Shown here: one piece after another, positions 1 through 8,025 of the stretch
Position numbering within the stretch: position 1 is the stretch's first letter
Layout of the letters: each line of letters begins with the position of its first letter
Source: Methanobacteriota archaeon
GTDB taxonomy: Archaea; Methanobacteriota; Methanobacteria; Methanobacteriales; Methanobacteriaceae
Length of the DNA: 33,636 nt
Direction of reading: 5' to 3'
Assembly: GCA_016874685.1 (NCBI GenBank)
Contig: VGTM01000006.1
Location: forward strand, 1 to 33,636
Made by a program: the position numbers and the translations under genes
The notes under the pieces: model-generated
The model's database searches: none
What the model was told of the DNA's origin: nothing
The model's input: the letters and a program-made list of their open reading frames with translations, nothing else

Positions 1-111
<111 letters not shown>

Positions 112-410
112 AACAGACACCCTATTAAGATCATAAAAAATATTTCCTAAATTAAGCCATGCATAAGCATCTAATGGATATTTGCTTATTATTCATAGGG
201 AAATTCTGTTTTATCACAAGTTTTTGTTCCTGATAATTTAGATCAAGTATTTTGCTTTCGAAATCAAGTATTTTTGTCTGTTTTTTGCTTTTTTCTATTA
301 TTTATATTAAGCTTAGTGTTCATATTAGCAATAGTGAAATTATTAGCATGAGATAAATGCACCTATAACATAACTACAATATTTTATCTGAGATAAGTCT
401 ATGTGATAAT
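112..410. other. Intergenic region upstream of tmk with a spaced direct repeat
   Basis: About 300 bases of AT-rich DNA without a credible gene. A 12-base direct repeat, ATCAAGTATTTT, occurs at 242-253 and 263-274, start to start 21 bases apart, which is two turns of B-DNA. Several T-rich runs (271-298) could end transcription of the upstream gene. No tRNA or hairpin RNA was seen. Confidence 0.5.
242..274. repeat. Direct repeat ATCAAGTATTTT, 21-base period
   Basis: Two exact copies of ATCAAGTATTTT at 242-253 and 263-274. The spacing equals two helical turns, so a dimeric protein could meet both copies on one DNA face. They lie about 140 bases upstream of the thymidylate kinase start, far for a core operator, so a regulatory role is only a guess. 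Confidence 0.4.
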
Positions 411-986
411 ATGTACATCTGTTTAGAAGGAATCGATGGATCTGGGAAATCAACGCAAATAGCTCTTCTTGAGAAATGGTTGAAGGATTGTGGATTTGAT
501 GTAATCCAGATTTTTGAGCCTACAGACTCGTCAGTGGGAAACCTCATAAGAGAGATGCTTAAGAGCCCTAAAGCCACAGATAGAGACTTTCAAAGAACCC
601 TTGGCCTCCTTTTTGCTGCTGATAGAATGATTCTCATGGAGAAAATCAAAGACGCAGAACTTTTAGGTAAAATTGTAATAAGTGATCGCTGTTTCTTCTC
701 CAGCATGGTTTATCAGGATGAAGAGGAATGGATATCAAAGATAAATAAATTTGTCAAAAAACCCGATATTGTGATATTGCTTGATTTAAATGCAGAAACT
801 GCTCTTAAAAGATGTGAAGGTAAAGATCACTTTGAAAATAAGATTTTCCTGGAGAGAATCAGAGACCAGTATCTTGAACTTGCAGAAAATAGCGGATTTT
901 TTGTTGTAAATGCTAACACAGGTATTAATAAGGTTCATGAGGACATAAAAAAAATAATTTCTCCAAAATTGGGCATGTGTATTTAA
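411..986 (+). CDS. tmk: Thymidylate kinase (dTMP kinase)
   Basis: Phosphorylates dTMP to dTDP with ATP, the last dedicated step before dTTP, in the cytoplasm. The 191-residue protein has the P-loop GIDGSGKST at residues 7-15, the DR motif region (SDRCFFSSMVYQ, from about residue 90) that binds the nucleotide, and the LDLNAETALKRCEGKD segment typical of the family before the lid. Length fits archaeal enzymes (about 190-200 residues). The ATG at 411 puts the P-loop in its usual N-terminal place; the ribosome binding site is weak (GTGATAAT just upstream). It stands alone, between the repeat-bearing intergenic region and a PRC-barrel gene. Frame is intact and function is confident from motifs. 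Confidence 0.93.
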   Translation: MYICLEGIDGSGKSTQIALLEKWLKDCGFDVIQIFEPTDSSVGNLIREMLKSPKATDRDFQRTLGLLFAADRMILMEKIKDAELLGKIVISDRCFFSSMVYQDEEEWISKINKFVKKPDIVILLDLNAETALKRCEGKDHFENKIFLERIRDQYLELAENSGFFVVNANTGINKVHEDIKKIISPKLGMCI

Positions 987-1155
987 TTTTTATAAATTCT
1001 GTATTTTATTAATAGTTTTTTCACTTTTTTGTCCATATAGTTCCCTTAACTAATATTACAGGCAACTTCCAAAAAAATTACTATCTAAATGGGTTTATTA
1101 AGCATAAATATTTTTTTCACGCTTTAAATCTGGCAGATTCATCAATAGATATAAA

Positions 1156-1716
1156 TTGATTGTAGATAATAATTTACTTATAAAACGATTTTTTAGGGGG
1201 GGTGTTAAGGTTAAAGCCAGTGAATTTATAGGAAAGACAGCTTTGGATAACCAGGGTTTTGAAGTTGGCAGAATTTCTGACCTAATTATAAAAGCAAAAA
1301 AGTGTTTGATAGACAAAATAGTTCTTTCAGCAGGCTCTACATTGGATAAAAAATATTTTGGTATTGAGGAGAAGGATATAGCAGATATAGGGGATTATGT
1401 TATTCTAAATCTGGACAAAAAGGATATAGATTTGAGAATAGGGAAAGAAAAACCTGAAGATATTGGATCAGGAATAAGCTTCAAAGAATTTGTTGGAAAA
1501 ACAGTCATAGCTCAAAAGGGTATGGAAGCTGGGAAGATATCAGACATGGTAATCGAACCAAAAGGATGTTTAATCCATAATGTAATTATATCCACTGGAT
1601 CTGCTATGAGAAAAAAACATTACATGGTAGGGGAAGGAGAAATCAGGGATATTGGAGATTATGTTATCCTGAATTTGTACATGCCTGAAATCCAAAAAAG
1701 AACAGAAGAGGATTAA
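1156..1716 (+). CDS. Tandem PRC-barrel domain protein
   Basis: Two PRC-barrel units follow each other: residues about 19-90 (KASEFIGKTALDNQGFEVG onward) and about 110-180 (FKEFVGKTVIAQKGMEAG onward), each closing with DIGDYVILNL. PRC-barrels are small beta barrels found in photosynthetic reaction centre subunit H and RimM, and as stand-alone archaeal proteins of unknown role; cytoplasmic by sequence. The start is doubtful. The open frame allows TTG at 1156, which adds about 17 residues unlike the family, while the G-rich ribosome-binding-like run at 1195-1202 sits directly before GGT-GTT-AAG, where family members begin, yet no ATG, GTG or TTG is in frame there. It ends 4 bases before the converging SulP gene. 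Confidence 0.82.
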   Translation: MIVDNNLLIKRFFRGGVKVKASEFIGKTALDNQGFEVGRISDLIIKAKKCLIDKIVLSAGSTLDKKYFGIEEKDIADIGDYVILNLDKKDIDLRIGKEKPEDIGSGISFKEFVGKTVIAQKGMEAGKISDMVIEPKGCLIHNVIISTGSAMRKKHYMVGEGEIRDIGDYVILNLYMPEIQKRTEED

Positions 1717-1720
1717 AGAT

Positions 1721-3394
1721 TTATTCACTTCTTTTTTTAATCCAATTTTTTGCTTCTTCTATAGCTTCGTCTATAGATGCAAGAGGAACGGTTTTTTCTT
1801 CGAAAATGTTTTCAATACCGATATCATCGACTGCACCTGTTTTTTTTAACTTTTCTATTAGAATTTCGCTCACATCTGCCAACATAAGCTTGTTTCCTCT
1901 ATTTTTTAATAGATATGCATAAGCTCCCAACAATTGAATAATATCTTTGCTAAAGTAGTTGCCACCACGCATGTTTATAATAATAACTGCATTTTTTGGT
2001 TGTTTAATTGATGAAAATTTTTTTTGTAAGAAATAAATGATTGGATAGAAATTAGGAGATTTGGTCTGTATAATCGTGATTTGGTTTGATGGAAGCTTTT
2101 TTGGTATAGATTTTTCTTCAAACCGTCCCTCACCGAGTTTTATAAGCCTCAAAACGCCCTGATCCCGGGGATAAGGTTCAATATTGACAATTATTGATAT
2201 TATTATTTCTATAAAAACCGCCGCCACCAGTGAATAACCTACACCAATCACCAAAATTAGCATGATAATTAAGTAATCGAATTTCGAGCTCTTCCAAGCC
2301 AGTAAAATTTTGGGTATCTGAGTTTTTAGTAGTTCATAACCTACTATGACGAGAAAACCTGCCAGACTAACTAGGGGGATTTGTTCAAAGAATTTACTGA
2401 ATATTAGAATAGCTGATGCTACGATTAGGCCCGAATAAACACCACTCCAGCGTGTTTGCGCCCCAAATGTTACATTAGTCGCTGTTCGATTGATTGCTGC
2501 GTTTACTGGCATGGATGTAGTGAAAAAACCTGCTATGTTAGCTAATCCTTGACTGATAATGTTTTTTGAAACATTCGCTGCTTTACCACTAGGATTTGGA
2601 TAAGTTGTAGTAATGCTTGCAGTTTCAATCATAGATAGAATTCCAATTGCTACAGCGGGTAGTATGAGGACAGGTAACAGGCTGAAATCTGGTGAAATGG
2701 GGGTGGGAAGAGTTGGGGGTATTGTTCCAAAATCACCCACTAGTTGCACTGATTCTAAATTGAAAAGAGCTACAATAACTGTTGCGACAATTATCATTAA
2801 TAAAGTAGCAAAACTTTTAATCCTACTCTTTCCTAAAAAATAAAGGCATATTATGAACACCATTCCTAAAACTAGGGTAGATAAATTCCATAAATTTACA
2901 TGTAACATAGTGTCAATACTTTGTGAAACAATACTACAACAATATTGGGAGGTGACATTACTTGGGTATCCGGTTAATTTTTCGATCTGAGATAAAATTA
3001 AAAGCACTGCACTCGCACTAATATAACCAGTTATGACTTCAAATGAAATGTAGCGAACGAATTTTCCTAATTTGAGTAAACCCATGGCCAATTGTACGAT
3101 TCCCGCAACTAAACTTAAAGTCACTATCCCTGTTACTAGGTCGCTTCCTAAAGTACCTAAGGAAGTTGCAATAATTAAAGCTATATCACTTCCTAAGGAA
3201 ATAATCATAAGAGTCGATGAAACAAATAATGAACCTACAATTGTGGCTAACATCCCAGAGTATAGACCATAAGCAGCATCTATTCCAATTAGGGCGGAAA
3301 AAGCCAATCCATTGGTTATTGAAACTATAGCTACTGTAAATCCTGCTAACAAATCATTAGGTAATGTTTTTTTATTTGGAAGATCCAGCTTCAT
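1721..3394 (-). CDS. SulP family anion transporter with STAS domain
   Basis: A 557-residue membrane protein of the SulP/SLC26 family, which moves sulfate, bicarbonate or similar anions across the cytoplasmic membrane. The first roughly 410 residues are hydrophobic segments typical of the carrier, opening with LPNKKTLPNDLLAGFTVAIV and containing the family stretch ATNVTFGAQTRWSGVYSGL. A cytoplasmic STAS-like domain follows (about 430-545, with AVIIINMRGGNYFSKD). The ATG at 3394 is preceded by TGATGATAAA. A TauE/SafE permease lies divergent about 350 bases away, which makes a sulfur oxyanion role attractive, but the sequence does not fix the substrate; bicarbonate or molybdate remain possible. 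Confidence 0.9.
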   Translation of the reverse strand: MKLDLPNKKTLPNDLLAGFTVAIVSITNGLAFSALIGIDAAYGLYSGMLATIVGSLFVSSTLMIISLGSDIALIIATSLGTLGSDLVTGIVTLSLVAGIVQLAMGLLKLGKFVRYISFEVITGYISASAVLLILSQIEKLTGYPSNVTSQYCCSIVSQSIDTMLHVNLWNLSTLVLGMVFIICLYFLGKSRIKSFATLLMIIVATVIVALFNLESVQLVGDFGTIPPTLPTPISPDFSLLPVLILPAVAIGILSMIETASITTTYPNPSGKAANVSKNIISQGLANIAGFFTTSMPVNAAINRTATNVTFGAQTRWSGVYSGLIVASAILIFSKFFEQIPLVSLAGFLVIVGYELLKTQIPKILLAWKSSKFDYLIIMLILVIGVGYSLVAAVFIEIIISIIVNIEPYPRDQGVLRLIKLGEGRFEEKSIPKKLPSNQITIIQTKSPNFYPIIYFLQKKFSSIKQPKNAVIIINMRGGNYFSKDIIQLLGAYAYLLKNRGNKLMLADVSEILIEKLKKTGAVDDIGIENIFEEKTVPLASIDEAIEEAKNWIKKRSE

Positions 3395-3751
3395 TTTATC
3401 ATCAAATTCTAAATAATTACCAAATGTTTTTATTTATCTCAAATCGCGTGTATTTAAATTTATTTAAATTTTAAGCGCTGGATTAGAACTATTTTTGTTC
3501 TTATCCATCCAAGTTCCGGTTCTCCGATTATCTACTTACGGAAGCTAAAGAAACTGTTTTACTATGAAATGATCTATGGAATGATTTTATTAGTAGAAGC
3601 GTTTTTATATATTACTTATTTTACAGTTTTAACCAGTGAGGTCTTTATATGTTTATTATGATTCTAATTTAATATTCTTTTTTTTTTCATCTGAAAAAAA
3701 TTTAAAAAAATTTTAGTAAATTATTTTTGAGTGCCCTCTAAATTAATATAC
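3395..3751. other. Intergenic region between divergent transporter genes
   Basis: About 355 bases between the SulP and TauE/SafE starts. It holds AT-rich promoter-like runs (TTTAAATTTATTTAAATTTT near 3453-3473, and A/T tracts at 3680-3720) and a more GC-rich middle (about 3475-3560) that does not fold into a tRNA and has no supported reading frame. Promoters for both divergent genes must lie here. Confidence 0.4.
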
Positions 3752-4582
3752 ATGGAAATCAATTTGATGTATATCCTTATTCTGCTGCTCACAGGTGCAG
3801 GTGTGGGTTTTGCCACGGGACTTTTAGGAGTTGGAGGAGGCTTTATACTAGCTCCAGTCCAGTTCTTGCTTTTACAGTCCATGGGAGTGGATCCTGACAC
3901 CGCCATTCGCATAGCTTTTGGTACTAGTCTGGCGGTGATTCTTCCTACAGCCATAAGTGGAGTATATGGCCACTATTATAAACAATGTGTTCTTTTAAAA
4001 CCGGCCATAACTATGGGGATGGCTGGTTTCTTAGGAGGAATTTTAGGGGGTTCAATTGCCTCCCATGCACCGGCAGATTTTTTAAGAATAGCCTTTGGAT
4101 TATTGCTTATTGGAGTTTCTGTAGAATTTTTAAAATTTAAGGTACCAGAAAATGGAAGAAAAAAGGTTTTTAATATCTATAAATTGTTTCTATGGGGATT
4201 TGGAGCTGGAGTGGCTTCTGGACTTTTAGGAATTGGGGGTGGGGTGGTCCTGGTGCCCATCATGCTCATTATATTTGAGTTTAGCATGCTCGAAGCTGTG
4301 GGAACCTCTGTATTGGTCATAGTGTTCAATTCCATAGGAGGTATCGTTGCATACATCCTGAATGGTCTATATGTAGCTGGACTACCTCCCTATTCACTTG
4401 GTTACATCAACCTATTACAATTAGTTATATTGGCAGGTACCAGCATTCCTATGGCTCAATTAGGAGCTTCAGCAGCCCATAAGCTACCTGATAAACAGTT
4501 GAGATACATATTTTTGGCATTGTTAATATATATAGCTTTGAAAATGATTGGAATATTTGATTGGCTTCAGATTCCAATCTAG
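3752..4582 (+). CDS. TauE/SafE family sulfite exporter-like permease
   Basis: Integral membrane permease of the TauE/SafE (DUF81) family, whose studied members export sulfite, sulfoacetate or related organosulfur anions. The protein shows the family's inverted duplication: GLLGVGGGFILAPV near residue 22 and GLLGIGGGVVLVPIM near residue 158, each followed by hydrophobic segments; eight or so membrane spans are expected over 276 residues. I chose ATG 3752 (MEINLMYILI); a GTG at 3731 would add seven residues, and ATG 3767 would also work. No clear ribosome binding site decides this. It diverges from the SulP gene, so the two could manage uptake and release of sulfur oxyanions, which is inference. 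Confidence 0.88.
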   Translation: MEINLMYILILLLTGAGVGFATGLLGVGGGFILAPVQFLLLQSMGVDPDTAIRIAFGTSLAVILPTAISGVYGHYYKQCVLLKPAITMGMAGFLGGILGGSIASHAPADFLRIAFGLLLIGVSVEFLKFKVPENGRKKVFNIYKLFLWGFGAGVASGLLGIGGGVVLVPIMLIIFEFSMLEAVGTSVLVIVFNSIGGIVAYILNGLYVAGLPPYSLGYINLLQLVILAGTSIPMAQLGASAAHKLPDKQLRYIFLALLIYIALKMIGIFDWLQIPI

Positions 4583-4738
4583 TTATTTATTGATACCGTA
4601 GGTAAAAACATAAATTATGGTATTAATAGATCATAAATCAAAGATCAATTGAATTAAAAGGTTGAAATAGCTAATGTGGTGTAATTAATAAGAGAGTTAT
4701 AAGAGTAAGTTAATGATTATGGAGTTTGGAGGGTTTGC

Positions 4739-5146
4739 ATGGATAAAGAAGTGCTTGTAGATATGATAATTAATACAGCGTTAGAAAAGTTGCCTGGTTT
4801 TAAGGATGTTTGGGAGAAACATATCTATCTTGAGAATAAAAAAGTTTTGATAGTTGGTTTTAGAGAAGAAGACAAATTTAATAAAGAAGATCCAGGAGAA
4901 GAGGTAATAAGATCTTATTATTGGTACTGGGAGCTTAGAGATACTGTAACCTGGGAAATTTTAGATGAAAATCAAGAAAAAGACTTTGTTTTCTGCGAAT
5001 CTGATATGGGTGGATGGAGTGATCAAGATCGTGTCGAAGACATAGTGGGAGATATTTCCGAAGCAGAAGTATGTACATGGAGTGATCAGGATTTTATTGA
5101 AGATATAGCGCATGATATCGCTGATGAGGTTCTGGGATGGTTATAA
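4739..5146 (+). CDS. Unrecognised acidic protein with duplicated C-terminal unit
   Basis: I do not recognise this 135-residue protein. Start is well supported: GGAGG lies about seven bases before ATG 4739. It is rich in Asp, Glu and Trp, has no signal peptide or membrane segment, and is probably cytoplasmic. The tail is a tandem duplication of 21 residues: WSDQDRVEDIVGDISEAEVCT, then WSDQDFIEDIAHDIADEV, ending LGWL; the matching DNA starts at 5015 and 5078. The middle (SYYWYWELRDTVTWEI) is aromatic. It is followed by a convergent gene and preceded by 156 bases that could hold its own promoter, so it looks monocistronic. It might bind a partner through the acidic repeats; no function can be given. 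Confidence 0.75.
   Translation: MDKEVLVDMIINTALEKLPGFKDVWEKHIYLENKKVLIVGFREEDKFNKEDPGEEVIRSYYWYWELRDTVTWEILDENQEKDFVFCESDMGGWSDQDRVEDIVGDISEAEVCTWSDQDFIEDIAHDIADEVLGWL
5015..5140 (+). repeat. 63-base in-frame duplication in the acidic protein gene
   Basis: Two units begin with the codons for WSDQD at 5015 and 5078. The spacing is exactly 63 bases, so the copies stay in frame. The units agree strongly at their start and then diverge (VEDIVGDI against IEDIAHDI), with many synonymous differences, so the duplication is not recent. Confidence 0.75.
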
Positions 5147-5250
5147 AAACTAAATTGACATTCTTAAACAAAAATAAACATTAATTAAAGATATTATTAT
5201 CAGCAAAAATAAAATATAAATTTAGGGAACTATATTTTAAATCATTATCA

Positions 5251-5457
5251 TTAAGATTCTTTTTCACGATCTCCGAGCTCGCTTATCCGCTCATTTAAAG
5301 CTTTTATGATGTGATCCCTTGCTTTTTCAAGTTCTTCCTTTTTTCCATAAAGTACTGGCCCATAATCGGTTTGTCCTAATTCAACTTCATAATGCATTAA
5401 CACATCACTCAATTGTCTTATTGAAACTCCTGCTGGAATCCTCATCTCGTATTTCAT
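5251..5457 (-). CDS. Small protein downstream of tyrS, function unknown
   Basis: A 68-residue soluble protein starting MKYEMRIPAGVSIRQLSDVL. The open frame reaches back to 5481, inside tyrS, but ATG 5457 has GGTGATCA directly upstream and is the better start; this leaves 16 bases after the tyrS stop, so the two are probably co-transcribed. The sequence predicts beta strands followed by a helical, charged end (KEELEKARDHIIKALNERIS), reminiscent of a small ferredoxin-like fold, but I do not recognise the family. It is the last gene of the MCM/aIF2-beta/NMD3/TyrRS block, and co-direction suggests a translation-related role without proving one. Confidence 0.75.
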   Translation of the reverse strand: MKYEMRIPAGVSIRQLSDVLMHYEVELGQTDYGPVLYGKKEELEKARDHIIKALNERISELGDREKES

Positions 5458-5473
5458 TTGATCACCTATCTGT

Positions 5474-6430
5474 TTAGCCAATATATTCTCTTACAGGTCC
5501 TAGAATCTCAATTAAATATTTTGATACTGCATTTTTAAGATCCAGGGGATGTAATTTCCCTTCAGCATATCTACTCTCAAGTTCGCTGTAATTTAATTTA
5601 AGATCTCCACCAAATTTCTCAGGTCTTTCAATTATGATGGTTTCAAATTCACTGAAAATGAAATATTTGGTAATATCAATTATGGGATTCCCTTCAACCC
5701 GTCGTGGAGGGCAAAAGCTTCCCTTTACCTTTTCTTTTATATCTTCAGGTGGGTCATCAATTGCTATGAAATTTTCTTTGCTGGAAGACATTTTCTCAGC
5801 ACCATCTGTTCCATGAATAAGAGGTGTATGTATGCATACAGGGGCGTCAAATCCAATTCTAGACAGATTTTCTCGGGCTAACATGTGGATCTTCCGCTGC
5901 TCCATTCCACCCACAGAAACATCAACATCCAGAAATAACATGTCTACAACCTGCATTATAGGATATATGGCTTCTGCAACTCTATGATCCTCCTGATGCC
6001 TAGTTATCTGTGCCATACTTCTTTTAGCCCTTGTTAGGGTAGTTGTAAGTGCTAATTCATAAACTTTGTAGGTGTAATCTGCATCAAGCTGGAAACGGGA
6101 TCCTAATATAAATTCGGTATCCTCAGTTAACCCTAAAGCCAGGAAACACTTTTTATTGTATTCTGAAATTGCTTTTATTTCTTCTAGACTTCCTTTTTCG
6201 TTTAAATATGCATGAAGATCTGCAAGGAGAATTTTAACTTTGAACCCCGCTTTTTGTAAATCTATCATCTTCTTTACAGTGATTGCGTGGCCAAGATGGA
6301 TCTTACCTGATGGTTCATAACCAATATAAGCTGTGGGGGTCTCTTTTTCTATTTTTTCCGTTAATTCATATTCAGTTACTATTTCCAGGGTTCCTTTTTT
6401 TATTGAATCAATTTTAGAGGCTATATCCAT
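5474..6430 (-). CDS. tyrS: Tyrosyl-tRNA synthetase, archaeal type
   Basis: Class Ic aminoacyl-tRNA synthetase that activates tyrosine and charges tRNA-Tyr in the cytoplasm. The HIGH-type motif is [10 protein letters not shown] near residue 40 and the KMSKS-type motif is [12 protein letters not shown] near residue 212. The Rossmann core holds [10 protein letters not shown] and the conserved [20 protein letters not shown], which binds tyrosine and shapes the active site. Length (318 residues) fits the short archaeal/eukaryotic form that lacks the bacterial S4 domain. ATG 6430 follows GGTGATAAG, a strong site. It lies 65 bases after NMD3 on the same strand and just before a small unknown gene. 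Confidence 0.96.
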   Translation of the reverse strand: MDIASKIDSIKKGTLEIVTEYELTEKIEKETPTAYIGYEPSGKIHLGHAITVKKMIDLQKAGFKVKILLADLHAYLNEKGSLEEIKAISEYNKKCFLALGLTEDTEFILGSRFQLDADYTYKVYELALTTTLTRAKRSMAQITRHQEDHRVAEAIYPIMQVVDMLFLDVDVSVGGMEQRKIHMLARENLSRIGFDAPVCIHTPLIHGTDGAEKMSSSKENFIAIDDPPEDIKEKVKGSFCPPRRVEGNPIIDITKYFIFSEFETIIIERPEKFGGDLKLNYSELESRYAEGKLHPLDLKNAVSKYLIEILGPVREYIG

Positions 6431-6495
6431 CTTATCACCATGATTGAATCCTAATAATAGTTTTATGTCAATTCTCTTTTTAATCTTATTTAATT

Positions 6496-7539
6496 TTAGT
6501 TTAGGATATAAAGTTCTCCTTCTATTTCAACAACTGATATTTCTTCACCTATTCCAATATCTGCAATTTTTTCATGGATTTCTATATCAACTGGTTGATA
6601 TGAATCTGGATGTAGTATCTGAATTGTTTTTGGTGTTTTTGCTGTTACAGTGGTCTTTTTTATATCTTCTTTTTTTGCTACGGTGTTGATTTTATTGTAT
6701 TCTCGCCATAATATGGATAATTTATTGATTGAATTCAGTTCTTTGGATATGATTTTCCTACCATCTAAGCTTATCACTTGCCCTATAGAATCACCATACT
6801 TTATAAAGTCCCCTTCTCTAAAATATGGCATTCGAAGAGAAATCCAGATTCTATATAAGTCTTTACCTGTTGTTTTATCTCTACCCATCAGTTTTGGTGA
6901 TTCTTTTATAATTCCTCCGAAAGTATCCTTAATTGCAGTAGTTAACCTTTTTGCAACTTTGTATGATCCAACGTAGTAGTCTACACCTTCTTTTATTTCT
7001 GTCCGTTCTGATATGTATGCCATCTTATTTTTTTCAGATAGTTTTTCTATGTTATTTATTATGATTTCATCGACTTTTTTGATCTCTTCATTTGATGGAA
7101 TGCGATTATCCGCTCTTATCTGAATTACAGCTTCATAATAACCGGATACAAATTTACTACATTCAGGACAAACGTTTTTTTCTATTTTAAACTCGGTACT
7201 ATATTCCTGTTCAATCATCTTCCCTAAAACATTACCCTTTGCTTGAATACTACATTGAATAATTGTTCCACGAACTGAAACTATCTCTATGAATGTTTGA
7301 AGGTCCTCTACAGTTTTATCTGCTTTTATCTGTTTTTTCATGATTTTTTGTAGAGTTTTCTCATCAGATGATTCTGGTTTTATCCATTTTGTTCCATTAA
7401 GATATGAACCACAACGTGTGCATATCTTAACATCTATATCGTCTGGAACTTCCAATAAAATAGTGTTTTTTATAAAACAGGATCTGCAAAGACCCTCAAA
7501 TAGCTCCTCACCGGATCTCCCACATCTCGGACAGAACAT
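6496..7539 (-). CDS. NMD3 family ribosome-associated zinc protein
   Basis: Archaeal member of the NMD3 family. In eukaryotes NMD3 is the nuclear export adaptor of the 60S subunit; in archaea the role is presumed to be large-subunit maturation or quality control. The N terminus has the paired zinc-binding cysteines C3-x2-C6 and C18-x2-C21 ([17 protein letters not shown]), then CTRCGSYL and [19 protein letters not shown], the family signature. 347 residues is the usual archaeal size, lacking the eukaryotic export signals. ATG 7539 is preceded by TTGATGATAAT. Only 17 bases separate it from the aIF2-beta stop, so they are likely one transcript. Confidence 0.93.
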   Translation of the reverse strand: MFCPRCGRSGEELFEGLCRSCFIKNTILLEVPDDIDVKICTRCGSYLNGTKWIKPESSDEKTLQKIMKKQIKADKTVEDLQTFIEIVSVRGTIIQCSIQAKGNVLGKMIEQEYSTEFKIEKNVCPECSKFVSGYYEAVIQIRADNRIPSNEEIKKVDEIIINNIEKLSEKNKMAYISERTEIKEGVDYYVGSYKVAKRLTTAIKDTFGGIIKESPKLMGRDKTTGKDLYRIWISLRMPYFREGDFIKYGDSIGQVISLDGRKIISKELNSINKLSILWREYNKINTVAKKEDIKKTTVTAKTPKTIQILHPDSYQPVDIEIHEKIADIGIGEEISVVEIEGELYILN

Positions 7540-7556
7540 ATTATCATCAAGTCATA

Positions 7557-7964
7557 TTACAATGTTTTAAGAGGAGCTTTTGCACCACAGGCCGCACATT
7601 TTAACAAAAAGATACGATCTTCTCTTATTATGCTTGTGTCTGGTCTGTTGCATTCATGACATATTACAAATCTTTTAACATATTCGTCTATTCTGTCGTT
7701 TATTAGATAATGGGTGAACTTACCCTGCATTATGGCCCTACCGCCCTCCAGGTTTCCAGCAGTACCTAATTCCCTTAGTAGAAATTTGAGAAGGTGTTGT
7801 GGATCCCTGTTCAGGGCAACTGCAATTTCTCCGAAGTTTTGTATGATTGTTCTATTCCCCTGAATCATAGAATAAGCGCGGGGGACACTGAATCTTTTTG
7901 TTTCAAAAACCTTTTGTGGTAATTGGTCTATGGCTCTATCTAATAATTTATTATAATCATCCAT
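7557..7964 (-). CDS. Translation initiation factor aIF2 subunit beta
   Basis: Beta subunit of the heterotrimeric initiation factor aIF2, which carries initiator Met-tRNA to the small ribosomal subunit. The 135-residue protein opens [17 protein letters not shown], has the central alpha-beta domain with [20 protein letters not shown] and [19 protein letters not shown], and ends in the zinc ribbon CHEC...[13 protein letters not shown]. The open frame extends eight codons upstream, but ATG 7964 has a GGAGGT site with ideal spacing and matches the family N terminus. It lies 61 bases after MCM and 17 before NMD3 on the same strand. Confidence 0.96.
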   Translation of the reverse strand: MDDYNKLLDRAIDQLPQKVFETKRFSVPRAYSMIQGNRTIIQNFGEIAVALNRDPQHLLKFLLRELGTAGNLEGGRAIMQGKFTHYLINDRIDEYVKRFVICHECNRPDTSIIREDRIFLLKCAACGAKAPLKTL

Positions 7965-8025
7965 TATTTTACCTCCATTACATGACATTAATTGTTATGA
8001 AAAGTGATTAAAGCATATCATATCC

